Part shown: one piece after another, positions 50,001 through 61,772 of the stretch
Layout: every line of letters starts with the position of its first letter
Position numbering within the stretch: position 1 is the first letter of the stretch
NCBI RefSeq assembly: GCF_000004075.3
Contig: NC_026660.2
Coordinates: 17,317,837 to 17,381,836 of the forward strand
DNA from: Cucumis sativus
Lineage: Eukaryota > Streptophyta > Magnoliopsida > Cucurbitales > Cucurbitaceae
DNA: 64,000 nucleotides
Reading direction: 5' to 3'
The notes under the pieces: model-generated
What the model saw: the letters and a program-made list of their open reading frames with translations, nothing else
Databases searched by the model: none
Told to the model about the DNA's origin: nothing
Translations under genes and position numbers: made by a program

Positions 50001-50670
50001 GGAGAAAATCAATATAAACAAGATGCCGAACTGAAAATCTTGGACGAAACGACTAATAAGTAATAACAATACAATTCAATAAGATAAGAGTAACATAAGA
50101 GATCAAAGCCTGGTTGGATAACAAATTAAGCTTTTAAACACAACTCCCACCTATGATCTCTTTTTGTTCTATTATCTACTTTTCACAAATGTTCTCAAAA
50201 TCTATGCTCAAAGAATACTTTTAAAAAACTTTGTATAATGTTTCTTCAAATGTTTTCTATCTGAGAAAGACAAAGCCATGGTAAGAAATTTGTTTAACAA
50301 ATTGTGAGAAAACAAGCAAAATTTTCAAAGGAAAAAGTAAAACCAAATAGTAATCGAAGGCATCCAAAGAAAGGCATCCAAAGCAAGTCAAAAGGAAGTA
50401 CCATGAGAGGGAAAGATGGGCAAGGCCAAAGCAAATAGCATCCCTCCATCCACGACACACGCCTGAAGCTACAATAACAGTTCGATCATCAACAAGCGAT
50501 AGTATTTGCAACAGAAGCTCCATAGGAATATCTTTCCATCCTGCTAACACCCCACCATCCATTTGAACTCCTTTAGCACCAACGTCCATTCCATCACCAG
50601 CAACAAGCATCATGGGTTTCTCAAAGCACAAATTCAAATCTTCAGTCCTCAAGTTTTCTTTACCAACCAT
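47040..50670 (-). CDS. SKP2A: F-box/LRR protein, SKP2A/SKP2B type (SCF ubiquitin ligase subunit)
   Basis: Four exons on the minus strand: 50670-50402, 48928-48580, 48506-48365 and 47410-47040. All introns are GT-AG and the product is 376 residues. The first ATG is at 50670; the open frame above it (to 50688) begins with TTG and is leader. An F-box at about 43-88 (W-K-D-I-P-M-E-L-L-L-Q-I-L, then R-G-W-R-D) should bind ASK1/SKP1. Leucine-rich repeats with L-x-x-L-x-L-x-x-C and N-I-S-G-C-T motifs fill about 100-335, followed by the conserved G-R-H-S-L-I-M-S-G-C-L-N-L ... V-H-C-A-C tail. The Arabidopsis proteins recruit cell-cycle factors such as E2Fc and DPB for degradation, and SKP2A binds auxin. 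Whether this copy is nearer SKP2A or SKP2B is open. A noncoding 5' exon is probable (separate entry). Confidence 0.93.
47866..48234 (-). other. 122-codon open frame nested in SKP2 intron 3
   Basis: An ATG-initiated frame of 122 codons lies wholly inside the intron between exons 3 and 4, same strand as the gene. It has a hydrophobic start and a Phe run but no recognised domain. It is unusually long for AT-rich intron DNA but may still be chance or an old insertion. Confidence 0.2.
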
Positions 50671-51060
50671 TTCACTCAAATCCCCCAAACCTCCCGTAAC
50701 CTAAAACTTACCAAAGCAGGCTCAAAATATCAGAATCTCGTCGCTTCTACTGCCTGACACAAAGAAAGGGAAGATAAAAAAGCACAGTAAGAAAGAGAAG
50801 AGTGTAACAATATTACAACCCTGATGGTACGCTGTTTGGTTTCAAGGAAAGGCAGAAAAGAGAGTGACCGAGATGAAAAGAAAATAGAGTGGTACTTCCA
50901 TGTCCGAATGGTTGAAAACAAAGAAGAAACCCGCAAAATATACAAAGAAGAGAAGGTAGGAAAAAGAAAAGATCAAAATCAGAGAAAAAGAAGAAGGGCT
51001 TAGGGGGAAACAAAAAGGAAGAAAAGGAATTGAGAGCGATTACCTGGGAAGGATAGAAGA
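50671..51060 (-). promoter_or_regulatory. SKP2 5' UTR with probable leader intron
   Basis: On the minus strand CCCAG|GTAATCGC at about 51043 is a good donor and TTTGTGTCAG|GCAGTAGAAG at about 50757 a good acceptor, giving a leader intron of roughly 285 bp. A further downstream acceptor TTTTAG|GTTACGG near 50700 is an alternative. The area before it is strongly pyrimidine-rich on the minus strand, as in a plant leader. Transcription start not determined. Confidence 0.45.
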
Positions 51061-51597
51061 TGAATACAAAGAGATTCCCGTAAGCAAAAGAGGTGAAACG
51101 GTCTATAAAATAGAAGACACGCAAAAGAGAGAAAGAGAGGGGGAGAAAGAGAAAAGGTCCGGTGGCAAAGAAAGGGCAATGGAGATTGAGCCACGTGGAA
51201 AGCATGAAGCGTGCGTGTGAGGATGGGCTTCGGGAGTTTCAATGGGACCCACTTTCGTCTTTTTGCGTAGGAAAAGGAAAGGATCCATTTTATTGAGTTT
51301 TGAAAAGATAAAAAAAATAAAAATATATATCCTTTCTACTTTTATTATTATTAAAAAGATTAATTTCATTTTGTATTATTTGGGAAAATAGAGTCTGAGT
51401 TGTTTGTGTGTGTAGAAGGTTCGATGTGTTCAAAACCGAAGCCGCACTCCAAAGCAATTCCTTTTTCATTTCATCCACAAACCAAAATGCACCTTTTCTT
51501 TTTAAATCCCTCTCCTTTACCTTTTTATCATACCCCCCTTTTCATTCTCCCTTCTTCCACCACAAACACTTCCTTAACTTTTTAACTAGCTACCGTT

Positions 51598-51859
51598 CTA
51601 TTTTAGTCACTAAATTTTGTATCTTGTTCCACATTAGGTAAAACTTAAAATCATAGATGATTAAAAGTGGTCATCTTAATTGGCATCATAGTCATCCAAA
51701 TATAGAAGTCGCCTCATCATTTTGTTAAATTGTTAGCATAATCTTAACGGTAAAAACCTTAATACGTTCTTTATAAAAGTTCAAAGACTAAAACAAACAC
51801 TTGTAAAACTTTAGGGACCAAAATAAAACAAGATACAAAATTTAGGAACCAATATAGGA
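51598..51859. mobile_element. MITE-like inverted repeat
   Basis: Left arm CTATTTTAGTCACTAAATTT followed by TGTATCTTGTT. The right arm, read as reverse complement, is CCTATATTGGTTCCTAAATT followed by TTGTATCTTGTT. The shared core AAATTTTGTATCTTGTT is perfect over 17 bp. It is noncoding, about 260 bp, and belongs with the other GTCACTAAAA/GGACCAAAAT-type elements in this window. Confidence 0.6.
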
Positions 51860-52291
51860 TTTAAACCTAATTATTTGTATGGACTCTCTAGAATTCTTGA
51901 AACAAACAAGGATGCTTTTCTAATAGTGTGGGTTACTCACTATTTGTTGATTTGTTATGTCACAAAAACAATAATCTTGATCATCTCGCCTAGGACACTT
52001 CATGTGATGTGAATTGACTGAAAATACTAACAAATTGATGCAACGCAATTATGTCATGGCAGACATTCAATTTGGCAAGTCTAACATTGAACGTCCTTCG
52101 CTATCTAGGGAAAAATAAAATAAAACATTTGAAATATTAAACAAAAGTGTCTCGTGAGTGGGGGTTTTCACCAACATATTTAGTAAATACATTTTAACCA
52201 TAACGTGTGTTGCTATTCTTTTTCCAAAACCATGCTATATTAATAGTTACGCATTCAAATAGTAAAATCATTTCCTTTCAAATCATTCATA

Positions 52292-52416
52292 AAAGTTCCT
52301 ATCGCATAGGAATACATTCCTCATAACGCATACAATACTTATTTGGGTATATTCTGTTTGAAAGTTTAAGGACATTTTTGTGTAAGTATTCCTCGTAAAG
52401 TTCCTATCGCATAGGA
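52292..52416. repeat. Exact 20-bp direct repeat, 105 bp apart
   Basis: AAAGTTCCTATCGCATAGGA is present at 52292-52311 and again at 52397-52416. Each copy contains the near-palindrome TCCTATCGCATAGGA. This is a local duplication and could be paired sites of an old insertion. Confidence 0.75.
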
Positions 52417-54620
52417 TTTTTTTTTTTTTTTTACCCAAACTACAAAGTTTAATCTAAGTAAATACCTTTAGAAAAATGAATAAAAAATAGAGACAATGAT
52501 GTTTTTGGAAAGTGAGAAAAGGACAATGGAGGGGGGAGGGGTATCTAGTATTGTTCTATGTCCCATGTTAAACATGGGACCTTCCTTTCTTTTATTTTAT
52601 TTTTAAATAAAAGATTCTTAAAGAGATTTTAGAAAAATTAGCATATTATAGTATTTTGTATTTTATAAATGTCCTAAATATAATAACATTTCATTTCTTT
52701 TTTCTAGAATGATGTGATTTAAATAATTGTTGTAAAAAATAAAGTGATGAGAAAAATATTGACAAAAATAAGTTAGCAAAATTGTGTACCCAATACATGA
52801 TTTCTTTAAGTCATGTACCCGATTCACTACTTCGATCGCATGTGTATAGCTCACTTGCAAGTGTGGCAGTGTGGACTGCCAGTTGTTCACCATGCCAAAA
52901 TCATGTACCGAATACATAACTTCAAATGTGATGTCGTTTACCCATTCCATAACTTGAACGTGAAGTTTTGTTCCTTTATATTATGTTATATTCTGTTTGA
53001 CCTTTCTTTTAATAACAAAAATCAACAAATAAGGAAATAAAATTAAGAGATTGAAAACCCTACCTAACTTCCACTCCCCTTTTCCCTCCCCCTCCTTGCT
53101 GTGAAACAAGACTAGCCACAACCCATTTTCTTATTTCTTCTTCTCCTTCAAGCTTTCCATCAATCAGCTTCAGACCTTGAATAGGCCAGTGGCTTCGCTT
53201 GACGTGCGTGATGGTGGACAATCCAAATCGATGTGATTTCACGGTAGACGAACAACAACAATGCTTTCCTTCTCTAACGACAATTAATTCTTAGCATCGA
53301 ACAACTTGTTTTTATATTTTTGTCACTTTGGGAGTTAATTTGACGCTTATCCATAATATTTCGACATTATTTTTTAGTTACTCACTTTGTGATGGCTCTA
53401 AATATGTAGTATTTAGTGTATTTAGATACCAACCGGCAATGTTTTGAGTTGTGTTGCGTAAGAATAAGTGGTATAAGACTTTTGAGACATTTGTTGAAAA
53501 TTATCATTTAAGACAAAATACTATGATAGATATTGAATATCAATAAATATTTATATATAAATCGTCGTAAAATAATCAATTATGACATTTTTATTCACGA
53601 GTTATTTATTAACTTACGTGGATTAAAGAACTAAAAAAAAGTCACAGAAAATGATAATAACATTTTGTAAAAGTCGTCTAAACCTATTTTTGTAGCTGTA
53701 TTTTCTTTTATCCATCTTGCTTTTATTTGTAAAGAGAACCATTTTCAATTTTTGGAGAAATCTTCCATAAATTTATAGGTTTTATAAAAAATAAAAAAAA
53801 AACGTTTTAGGGAGTTTATAACTTACATGCTTTATTTGATAATAATAATAATATATGTAAAAAAAATGAATGGTAATGACCTGAAAAAGTAAATAAAACC
53901 TTTTTTTTGTGGATAAAATAATAGTATACTAAATTATTCATGTTCAAGATATATAGAAAAGTTTAGACAATCGAATAATTAGACATATTTATTTAGATTA
54001 TATGTATAGAATAAATTTTTAAAAATAATATTATTTTAATAAATAATGAAAAAATAGGGGGGAAAGAAAAAGATTAGACAAAGTTTTGTCAGCGATTTTC
54101 ATTTAAAGAAGTCTTTGACCGAGTGGTTTTCCACCGTCAAATTTTCATTTATGTCTTGGGTTCAGTTTTCCGATGTTTTCCCTTTTTTTGTGCAACTTAA
54201 TGATTTTAAAATTACTTTTGTTTTCAACTTTTAACATTTTTCTAGATTTCCATTGTTAAACTAAATTGTCTTTTGTAATATATAACTTACATAATTTCAG
54301 TCTAAAGTCTATGATTTTAAATGTTTAACAATAATTTTTAAAAAATAATTTTAAATTTTACATAGGGCTTTTCGAGTATTTATTATTATTTTATATGTTT
54401 ATAAACCATTTAAAACATGTAGTTTGACACATGATAAAGAAAGTTAATATAATATAATGGATTGTAAATACAATTATATTGAATACATATACAACTGTCG
54501 ACTCAATTTATTTTTTTAATATAACATAATGGATTGTAAATTATAAAATATTACAAAAAAAATAAATATATAAATATTTCGTTAAATTACAAATTTAGTG
54601 TTTTGGTTTTCATAAAATTA

Positions 54621-54793
54621 TAGAAAATAGTCTTAAACTATTTACCAAAGATAGTCTTAAACTATTTACCAAAGATTTTCAAATCATAAAAACTATATGA
54701 GATTTATTATAGAAAATAGTCTTAAACTATTTACCAAAGATAGTCTTAAACTATTTACCAAAGATTTTCAAATCATAAAAACTATATGAGATT
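54621..54793. repeat. Nested tandem duplication (89-bp unit with inner 24-bp doublet)
   Basis: An 89-bp unit beginning TAGAAAATAGTCTTAAACTA is present twice, starting at 54621 and 54710. Within each, a 24-bp block (ATAGTCTTAAACTATTTACC plus AAAG) is itself doubled. Two rounds of duplication are implied, the inner one first. The near identity of the copies suggests recent origin. Confidence 0.9.
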
Positions 54794-56800
54794 TTATCAA
54801 ATGGTAGAGACTAAACTCTTCCTTTCTCAAAACCATACAAACTAAATATGAAATTTAGCCAAAATTTTAAATATAAATTATAATCATATAGTTTATTGTC
54901 AGTTAAATCTTGGTTGATAAATAAGACTAATTTTATGGTTTATAAATATATAATATTAGACATGTTTAAACATTCTCTTAAATTTGAATCAAAATTTTTA
55001 AAATTTTGAATATTTTGAATTTGCTAAGTAAGGCGAACTTAAAATATAATTGTCTTAATTGTATTCCTTGTATAAAAATTTCAAAATTGAGATTTTATAC
55101 CAAGTAGACCCTAGCCTCTCACCACAGAAAATAAGATAAAAAGTAAAAACCTAACCTTTAATCACGATTGTGACCACCAAAGTCGTCCATTGAAATAGAA
55201 ACACCAATAGTTAAATAAAGAGATATATAAGAGAGAAGAGTGTAGAAATAAAACCTGTAGATTCAAGGCTTTTAACAAATACTATTATCGTTATGAAGAT
55301 AGGGAATAAATTTCTCATAATAAAATGTTGGGTTAGCTGGAAAAATATTAGCATGTTTGACACGTGAACTATTCAAAAAAAAAAAAAAAACTTGTTCTGT
55401 CAACATTGGAATTGAAAACACATTCAACCACCATTAAATAATAAATTAGGATAATTTCAAATATGAAATATATGGTCAAAATCAAGCCTTAGACTTAGAA
55501 AGAGTCGTGGGTTTCTCCTCCTTTTCAGTCTTTTTCCAACTACACCTAATATACCAATATTATTGATGGAGAGACTTGAGAATAATTATGGTTCTCAATG
55601 TTCAATATAATGAGAAATAAAATATATGGTAACATATGATTTGTCATTTAAAGGGGAGGATGTAATCATGCATGAAGGAAGATTGTAACTTTGGATTTTG
55701 AGGGATAAATTTTTTAGATTTATCTACTTGACCTCTTGTGGGGAAGTCTCCATATTTTTTTCTTAAAAATACCTTTAAGGAAGAATAGTCAACCGATTAA
55801 AATATGTATAGTCAACTAAAATTTAAAAGTTAGTGTATAAACACACACACTATTTTTAAGTGATTTTGAGGGAGACAAATTTACAAATGTTAATATTTGT
55901 ATAGGTTGTAAAGATTTAGTATAGATTGATTTTAACTTCATAACAATTTGGCTTTTACTTTTATACATACAAATTCGGTACCATAATATGGTTTAGATTT
56001 AATGAATTTTCTTATGTATATAAAACTAGTTAGGAACCACTCACATATATAAAATAACGATAACAATAAAAAATTAATTTGGAACCAAATTTATATATAA
56101 ACTAAAAATGCCAAGTCTATCACATATATACTAGAAATCTTACCCTTCATTTTAGTGAGTTTTTTTATAGTTAGAATTAAACGGAAATGAATTAAGTTAT
56201 TAAATACTTTAAAGATTAAATGGTTTCATCACCACAATAAAATTCAAATACTAAATTGCTACTTCTTGTTTTCACTTTTATGATGATCGATCAACTAAGA
56301 GCAGGTGATAAATATAAGCTGAAACATCACAAAATTATTTGGAACAATATCAAAGAATATCAGATTATATTATCATAAACAAAGAAACAGATTGAAATGC
56401 AAGAGGATATTTTAATTTGGAAACTATATATGCATCTTTATCATTATCACCATAATCAAGTAGTAGAACACAGTTGAGAAAGCAAAACCATCCTATCAGA
56501 TGTAAAGAGAAGTTTACTTTAATTTAGTCCATTCCATTAAGTGGAGATATACACTTTATCTAAGTAATGGAATAATATCCAAATTGGACAAGATATTCAG
56601 ATTACTTAGGTAGGCATTATTAGAAACATCTTTTTACTACAGCCATTCATTTCATTCTACTGATACTTTTAGACATCAACTTTATTTATTTATTTATTTT
56701 TAAAATCAGGGTACCTTCAATCATATCCTTTGAAACTGTCTTCATTTTCTGCCAAATATCTAACCTTTTTAACCCATTAAAAAAATGATATTGTCTGCGA

Positions 56801-59800
56801 CTCACTCTGCGTCTTCATGAATGATTGAATTCTTCACTCATTTTGGTCTTGGTTCATTCTCTTATTCCCATCTCAGGTTCAATGATTGATATTCTTAATG
56901 GGTTTTTTTTCCTTTCTTTTTTTCTTATCCTTTTGGCTAATATCTGGTATGTAATTATTGAGTAGCTTATGGCTTTTAGGTATCTAAGGTCTAAAGGCAA
57001 TAATAAATTCAATAAACTTGACCTTTGTCCAATTTGTTGATTAAAATAATACTGTGTATGGCTCAAGTATTCTATCCTCCGCTGAAATTGGCCAAGTTAG
57101 TTTTTTTATTTTTTAATTCTTAATTTTTTATGGTTGTATAGTTTGGGACGGCGTGTAGATTATTAAACCTCAGAGATCTGACTGGGCCAGTCACTTTACT
57201 GATGTGTGTTTGTTTGTTATTTAGGTAAACATTCTAATCCGATATGTTTCAATTTTACACGTAAATCCATTACTCATTATAGAGAACTAGAAATTGGGGA
57301 GGTGAGTCAATAATTCAATTTGCATGCTACTGTCCTTTCTTGCAAAATAAACAATTCAGTTTACCTGTAAACGTTGGACATTCCTCAAATTACGATCAGC
57401 CGGTTGATTTGTTATTGCTCTATTCAGACTTAATCCATCCTTGGGATCCTGAAATTAGCACCAACAGAGAAAAAATCATAAGAAAACTTGAGTTGCAAGT
57501 GCTGTCAATTAAAACAATGTGAAGCCAGCTCTCATTTCATGTGGCCAGTATATTACACAAATGCAGTAATGTTGATATGAAGAAACTAAAACCTTTTTCT
57601 AGACAGCGAAGAAAAGCTTGTGCTTACGTTTGAGAAACATTACCTGAGTCTGAGCAACTCCTGCCCATTATCTTTCAAGAACAGACTGTATTTTTATTTT
57701 GTAAGATTCAAAGGTTATGCCATAGTCATAGGATCAACTTAGTTTTAAGCAAGAAGAACCCTTTCACCGAGTCAGCGAAGAACGAAGAAGAAAGCCATTG
57801 TTGCCATTCTTCAGTCTTCTTCTCAATGACATCGAGCTTTGTTGTATGTCTTACGCTCTTGCAAAATGCTTTCATTGTATTCAAATCCACCATATTTTGG
57901 CAGGATTCCTGACATAGAAAGCATCCGTCCTGCCTGATGCCGATCTGCTCTTGTAATCCATTCCAGGATTTAGTCTCTGAATCCATGACATGTTTCAATA
58001 TACATCCAACTAATCTGGTGGTCGGATAAATGCATAGTTAATCAGTTGTTACAACAAGCTGAAATAATACTAAAATTATAGCTAATGTGAAATTTTACAT
58101 TTTTGAAGTTTAGAAAAGATCTGATCGGAGCAGTACAGAATATGATCTAGATTAAATTCCATATGACTTCTATTCATTCTCAAGCAGCTATATTATACAC
58201 AACTTCTTCTTCCGATTGACTATGCTTTCTTTCCATACCAACCATTTTGTAGTCAGCAACTTCTGAACTTCTGATTGATTGTAGTCAGCAAAAAGCATAA
58301 AATTTATGAACAAAGATCAAGAGGGACAGCATTTTCCCAGCCTATCATTGGGTAGTAAAGAAAAGAATATAAGAGGGAGAGTACAATCTCATGATTTAAG
58401 AAGCCAGGAACTTATTTTTAATTTAAAAAAATTGTGATTCCCAGAAAGTCTAGTTTAATGGTTGGGGGAAAAACATTGTTCTCGATGGCCTTATGCAGAG
58501 AAGTTCCTGTTTTAGGCAAATCGTTATTACTGTATCTAGCCACTTTTGCCCTACAAAGATTACTGGGTAAGTGAGAAGGATTTGAACCCTTTAAACTATC
58601 ATATTTTGAGGACTTGAGCAAAGCTCCAAACAAACTTAGACCTTAATAAAATAAGACTTGCAGAGAGAGGACGATAAAGGAAAAGGAAGATGACAACCAA
58701 GCTACATTTGAAAAATGATTTGTGATGCACCCATGTAAGAGACTTTATTCTTTAGCTGTTGCTGTTACCACTCTTTCAACTTCCATGATAGATACAAACA
58801 TGATTAATGAATTGAAGAAAATGGCTGTTATTGAAAAGGGAATCTACAATTACCCTCAAAAAGCCTATATTATATATATTGTGCTATGTGTGGTCGAATT
58901 TTGAAACTCGCCCCATTTTTCTTCATCAAATTGCCAGCCTGAAGGCATTCGATCATCTCATTCTATCTCAGCTTCAACATCAAGGATCCAGAATGCAGCA
59001 ATCCACGTAATGAATATGCTATACCTACTAATTCACATTCCTGTTTCAATCATTTTCTGTACTTTTTATAGGAAGCATCAATTAAACTGATAGAATTATT
59101 CTATCGATTTTTACCGTAGTAAATGAACAAACACGGATAACATGATTCCAAGCAAAAGGAAGCCTATCCAGTCCCTTTTACAAAGCATAACTGAATAAAA
59201 ATAGGGAACATCTGAAAGCGTGTGCCATAACTCAATGAAATGAGTCTAAAGATGCAATTCAAGTCAATCATGAGTTGAACAAATATAAGATAACATCTGT
59301 GGATATTGCTTTTTTCGTTTTTGGTTTCAAGAAAGAAACTGGAGGAAAGAAGAAACGGAAACTCTTGAAAGCCAATCTCTAAAAATAATTCTGGTAAATA
59401 CGTCACCTGTAGAGAAAAGTGTTCCTTAGGTGGCATATTGGCCTGAAAAGCAGCATAATACATCTCTAGATGTAAAATCACGAAAGGGAAACATTTTGCC
59501 CCATCTTTGAAATGAACACTTCAACGGCATTCTACATTTCTTTACAATAATTAACTATGAATTTCAACCTGAGAGATGGAGGGTAAACCACTTCAGTAGT
59601 TACTTGCCCTTCATCAGCACCCAAAATAAAAAACAAAGAAAAAGACAAAAAAGAGGTGGAGCCTCAAATCAAGGTGGTGGAAACTTGCAAATTCCTTGGA
59701 GCTGGTACAAGCTACTTTCTCATCATCCCAGCATCATTGTCGTAAGCACCTCAGTTAGCCCAACTCACAGTCACAGGGCACAGACAGCACCAGAATGGTG

Positions 59801-61772
59801 TCATGCCATTATGTAAGTGAAAAAAGCAAGAGTCAACGCTTATCGTGAGTTAAAACTTCAGCATCCATGTTGTGTCACTAATTTCTTTGACATACCAGTG
59901 TCAGGCACTTCCCTATTCTCTCAATCTTTGATCTTTATTACCTGGATTTTTCACTCTAACAGGCAACTGAACTGAGAAGGAAGTACATTGCAGCATTTTA
60001 GACATATTGAATAGCAGGTGGAAGCACATGCCCATCCACAGTAGAGAAAAAGGCAAAAGATCTAAGAATTCCATTTTAGAGTATAATTTGTCCGAGGTTC
60101 TTCGTTTTAAATGAATAAAAATAATCTCTCATGAGGTTGAATGATAGCCATCAGCCATGCTATTAGACAACCCCTCCCCATTTTTTCCTGAACAGTGATG
60201 TGGGCACGAGGCATAAACATAGACAATATGTGCAACAGCTTCCTTACCTATTTCTTCACACCAAGAAGATGACTCAGGATCCAATGCTTGCTGTATAGAC
60301 ATGCTGCTACTAGTCTAGCAGACAAACTGGTCAGTTGCATTGTGCAGATGAGCTATCCTGAGAGCTACTTCGGAACAAAAAACTTTTGATGGAGAGAACA
60401 GTCTGTTCAGTGCAAGTCATCCGTCGATTTATGTTTTAGTTTATCTCCCCAGTAACACAAAATCGACTACGTCTTTTCTACTATTAGTAATCAAACCTAT
60501 GAGAGGAACAAGAGCTTACAAAGACCCTAGAAAGAATCAGAGCATTTAAAAGAAAAACCAGATAATTATCTTACTGAGAAAGCATGGAATAGAAAAGGGA
60601 TGCATGCATCAATAAGATTTTTTAATACAATACGATCTTTCTCATATTATAGTATCATTTCTACAAAGTTATTAGCACCAAAGTGACCTTTTGATCATGA
60701 AAATATTTGTCAATTGTATGGTCAGTTCTTGTCCTATTTTCAATTAGAATCAGATCATACAATTTATGAATATTTATGTCAAAGAATAAATAATCAGTGG
60801 GTTGTACTATGTATCGACAAAGGAAACTAAAACTAAAACCCCTCACCCTTCAAGTAGAAACATGCGGTATCACCAAGTTTGTTGTAGTGTTGGAATTACA
60901 GAACACAGCTTATCCTTCTCCCAGCCAGCATGCTTTGAACCCATTTACAGCACCCCAATGAACTCGCTATATTTCCACTATTTAAGCACATCTTGGCAGC
61001 TTAGTTAGTGAATGGCTTGACTTGATGAGAATTATAAGACTGATTCAAGAGGCTGGGTAGATCAAGACCCTAGTTTCTTCACGTTGAGCTCTTGAACATG
61101 AAATGCTCTTCAATGACCAATAGCAAAAATTGGATACTGTAATGGGAAATAACTTCCATCGTTAATCCTACATGAAATTGTGATTTTTCAATGAGATAAA
61201 AGTTAAGATAGGGTTAAGGTGAGCAAGCTTGTAAGAGTTAAGCTCAAAAAATAAACATGGATAATATAATTATTTAAACAGGTGGCCACAATGAGAGTTG
61301 GAGGAAGCATTACATCATCTTCACGTCTCTCCAGTCTCTTGAAGCATGAATATGTATGTATCAGTTTTCTTCCAAACTTCATCTTCCATTGCACAAAGGT
61401 TAGTTCCAGCAAACGTCACTGGGAATGCTTTCAATTGGTATCCCACCATTGCAAACCCACAAAAATGCAGAAAGAATAGTCGCTGAACATCAAAATAAAG
61501 CTGCTAATCTCTTAATAGGGTATCAGATTTGCAGCAAAAATGAAGCAACATCTTCAAATCCAGCAAAAACTTATTCAGATGAGGCACTCTATGAAGGATT
61601 CCAAGCACAATACCTGTACCACCTCTCATCCACAAGTTCCTATGGATAGTCTGGGAGCATCCGTTACAGTGTGATTGTCAGAGTCCACAACCCCAAAGAT
61701 TGAGATGTTGGCCCTTGGGTATTAAGAATTCGATAAATTTGAGGTTCACGTCATCAATATCACAAAACACTT
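56801..61772. other. Gene-poor but compositionally richer region downstream of the PPR gene
   Basis: Less AT-rich than 51-56 kb, especially from 57.3 kb onward, with short open frames on both strands but none with a recognised family. It could hold a long spliced 3' UTR of the minus-strand PPR gene, a noncoding RNA, or a decayed gene. The 90-codon minus-strand frame at 57726-57998 is the most protein-like piece (separate entry). Confidence 0.4.
57726..57998 (-). other. Unrecognised 90-codon frame, possible terminal exon
   Basis: The open stretch continues upstream past the first Met to an acceptor-like CAG near 58010. The product is polar, with C-F-L-C-Q-E-S-C near the middle and an amphipathic W-Q-Q-W-L segment near the end, and normal-looking codon use. 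No upstream exon could be joined to it with confidence. It may be the last exon of an unknown gene or pseudogene. Confidence 0.25.

Larger units (their letters stand above)
51061..56800. other. Intergenic region, no supported gene
   Basis: Holds the SKP2 promoter (first few hundred bases), a MITE-like repeat at 51598-51859, a 20-bp direct repeat at 52292 and 52397, and a nested tandem duplication at 54621-54793. Apart from these it is AT-rich sequence with short frames only. Confidence 0.55.

Noticed and set aside
50671-50688. Upstream extension of the SKP2 frame to 50688
   Set aside because: The codon there is TTG, not ATG; the first ATG is at 50670 and matches the family start.
53060-53242. 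60-codon minus-strand frame at 53.1 kb
   Set aside because: Short, from a C-rich patch, without family motif or exon structure.
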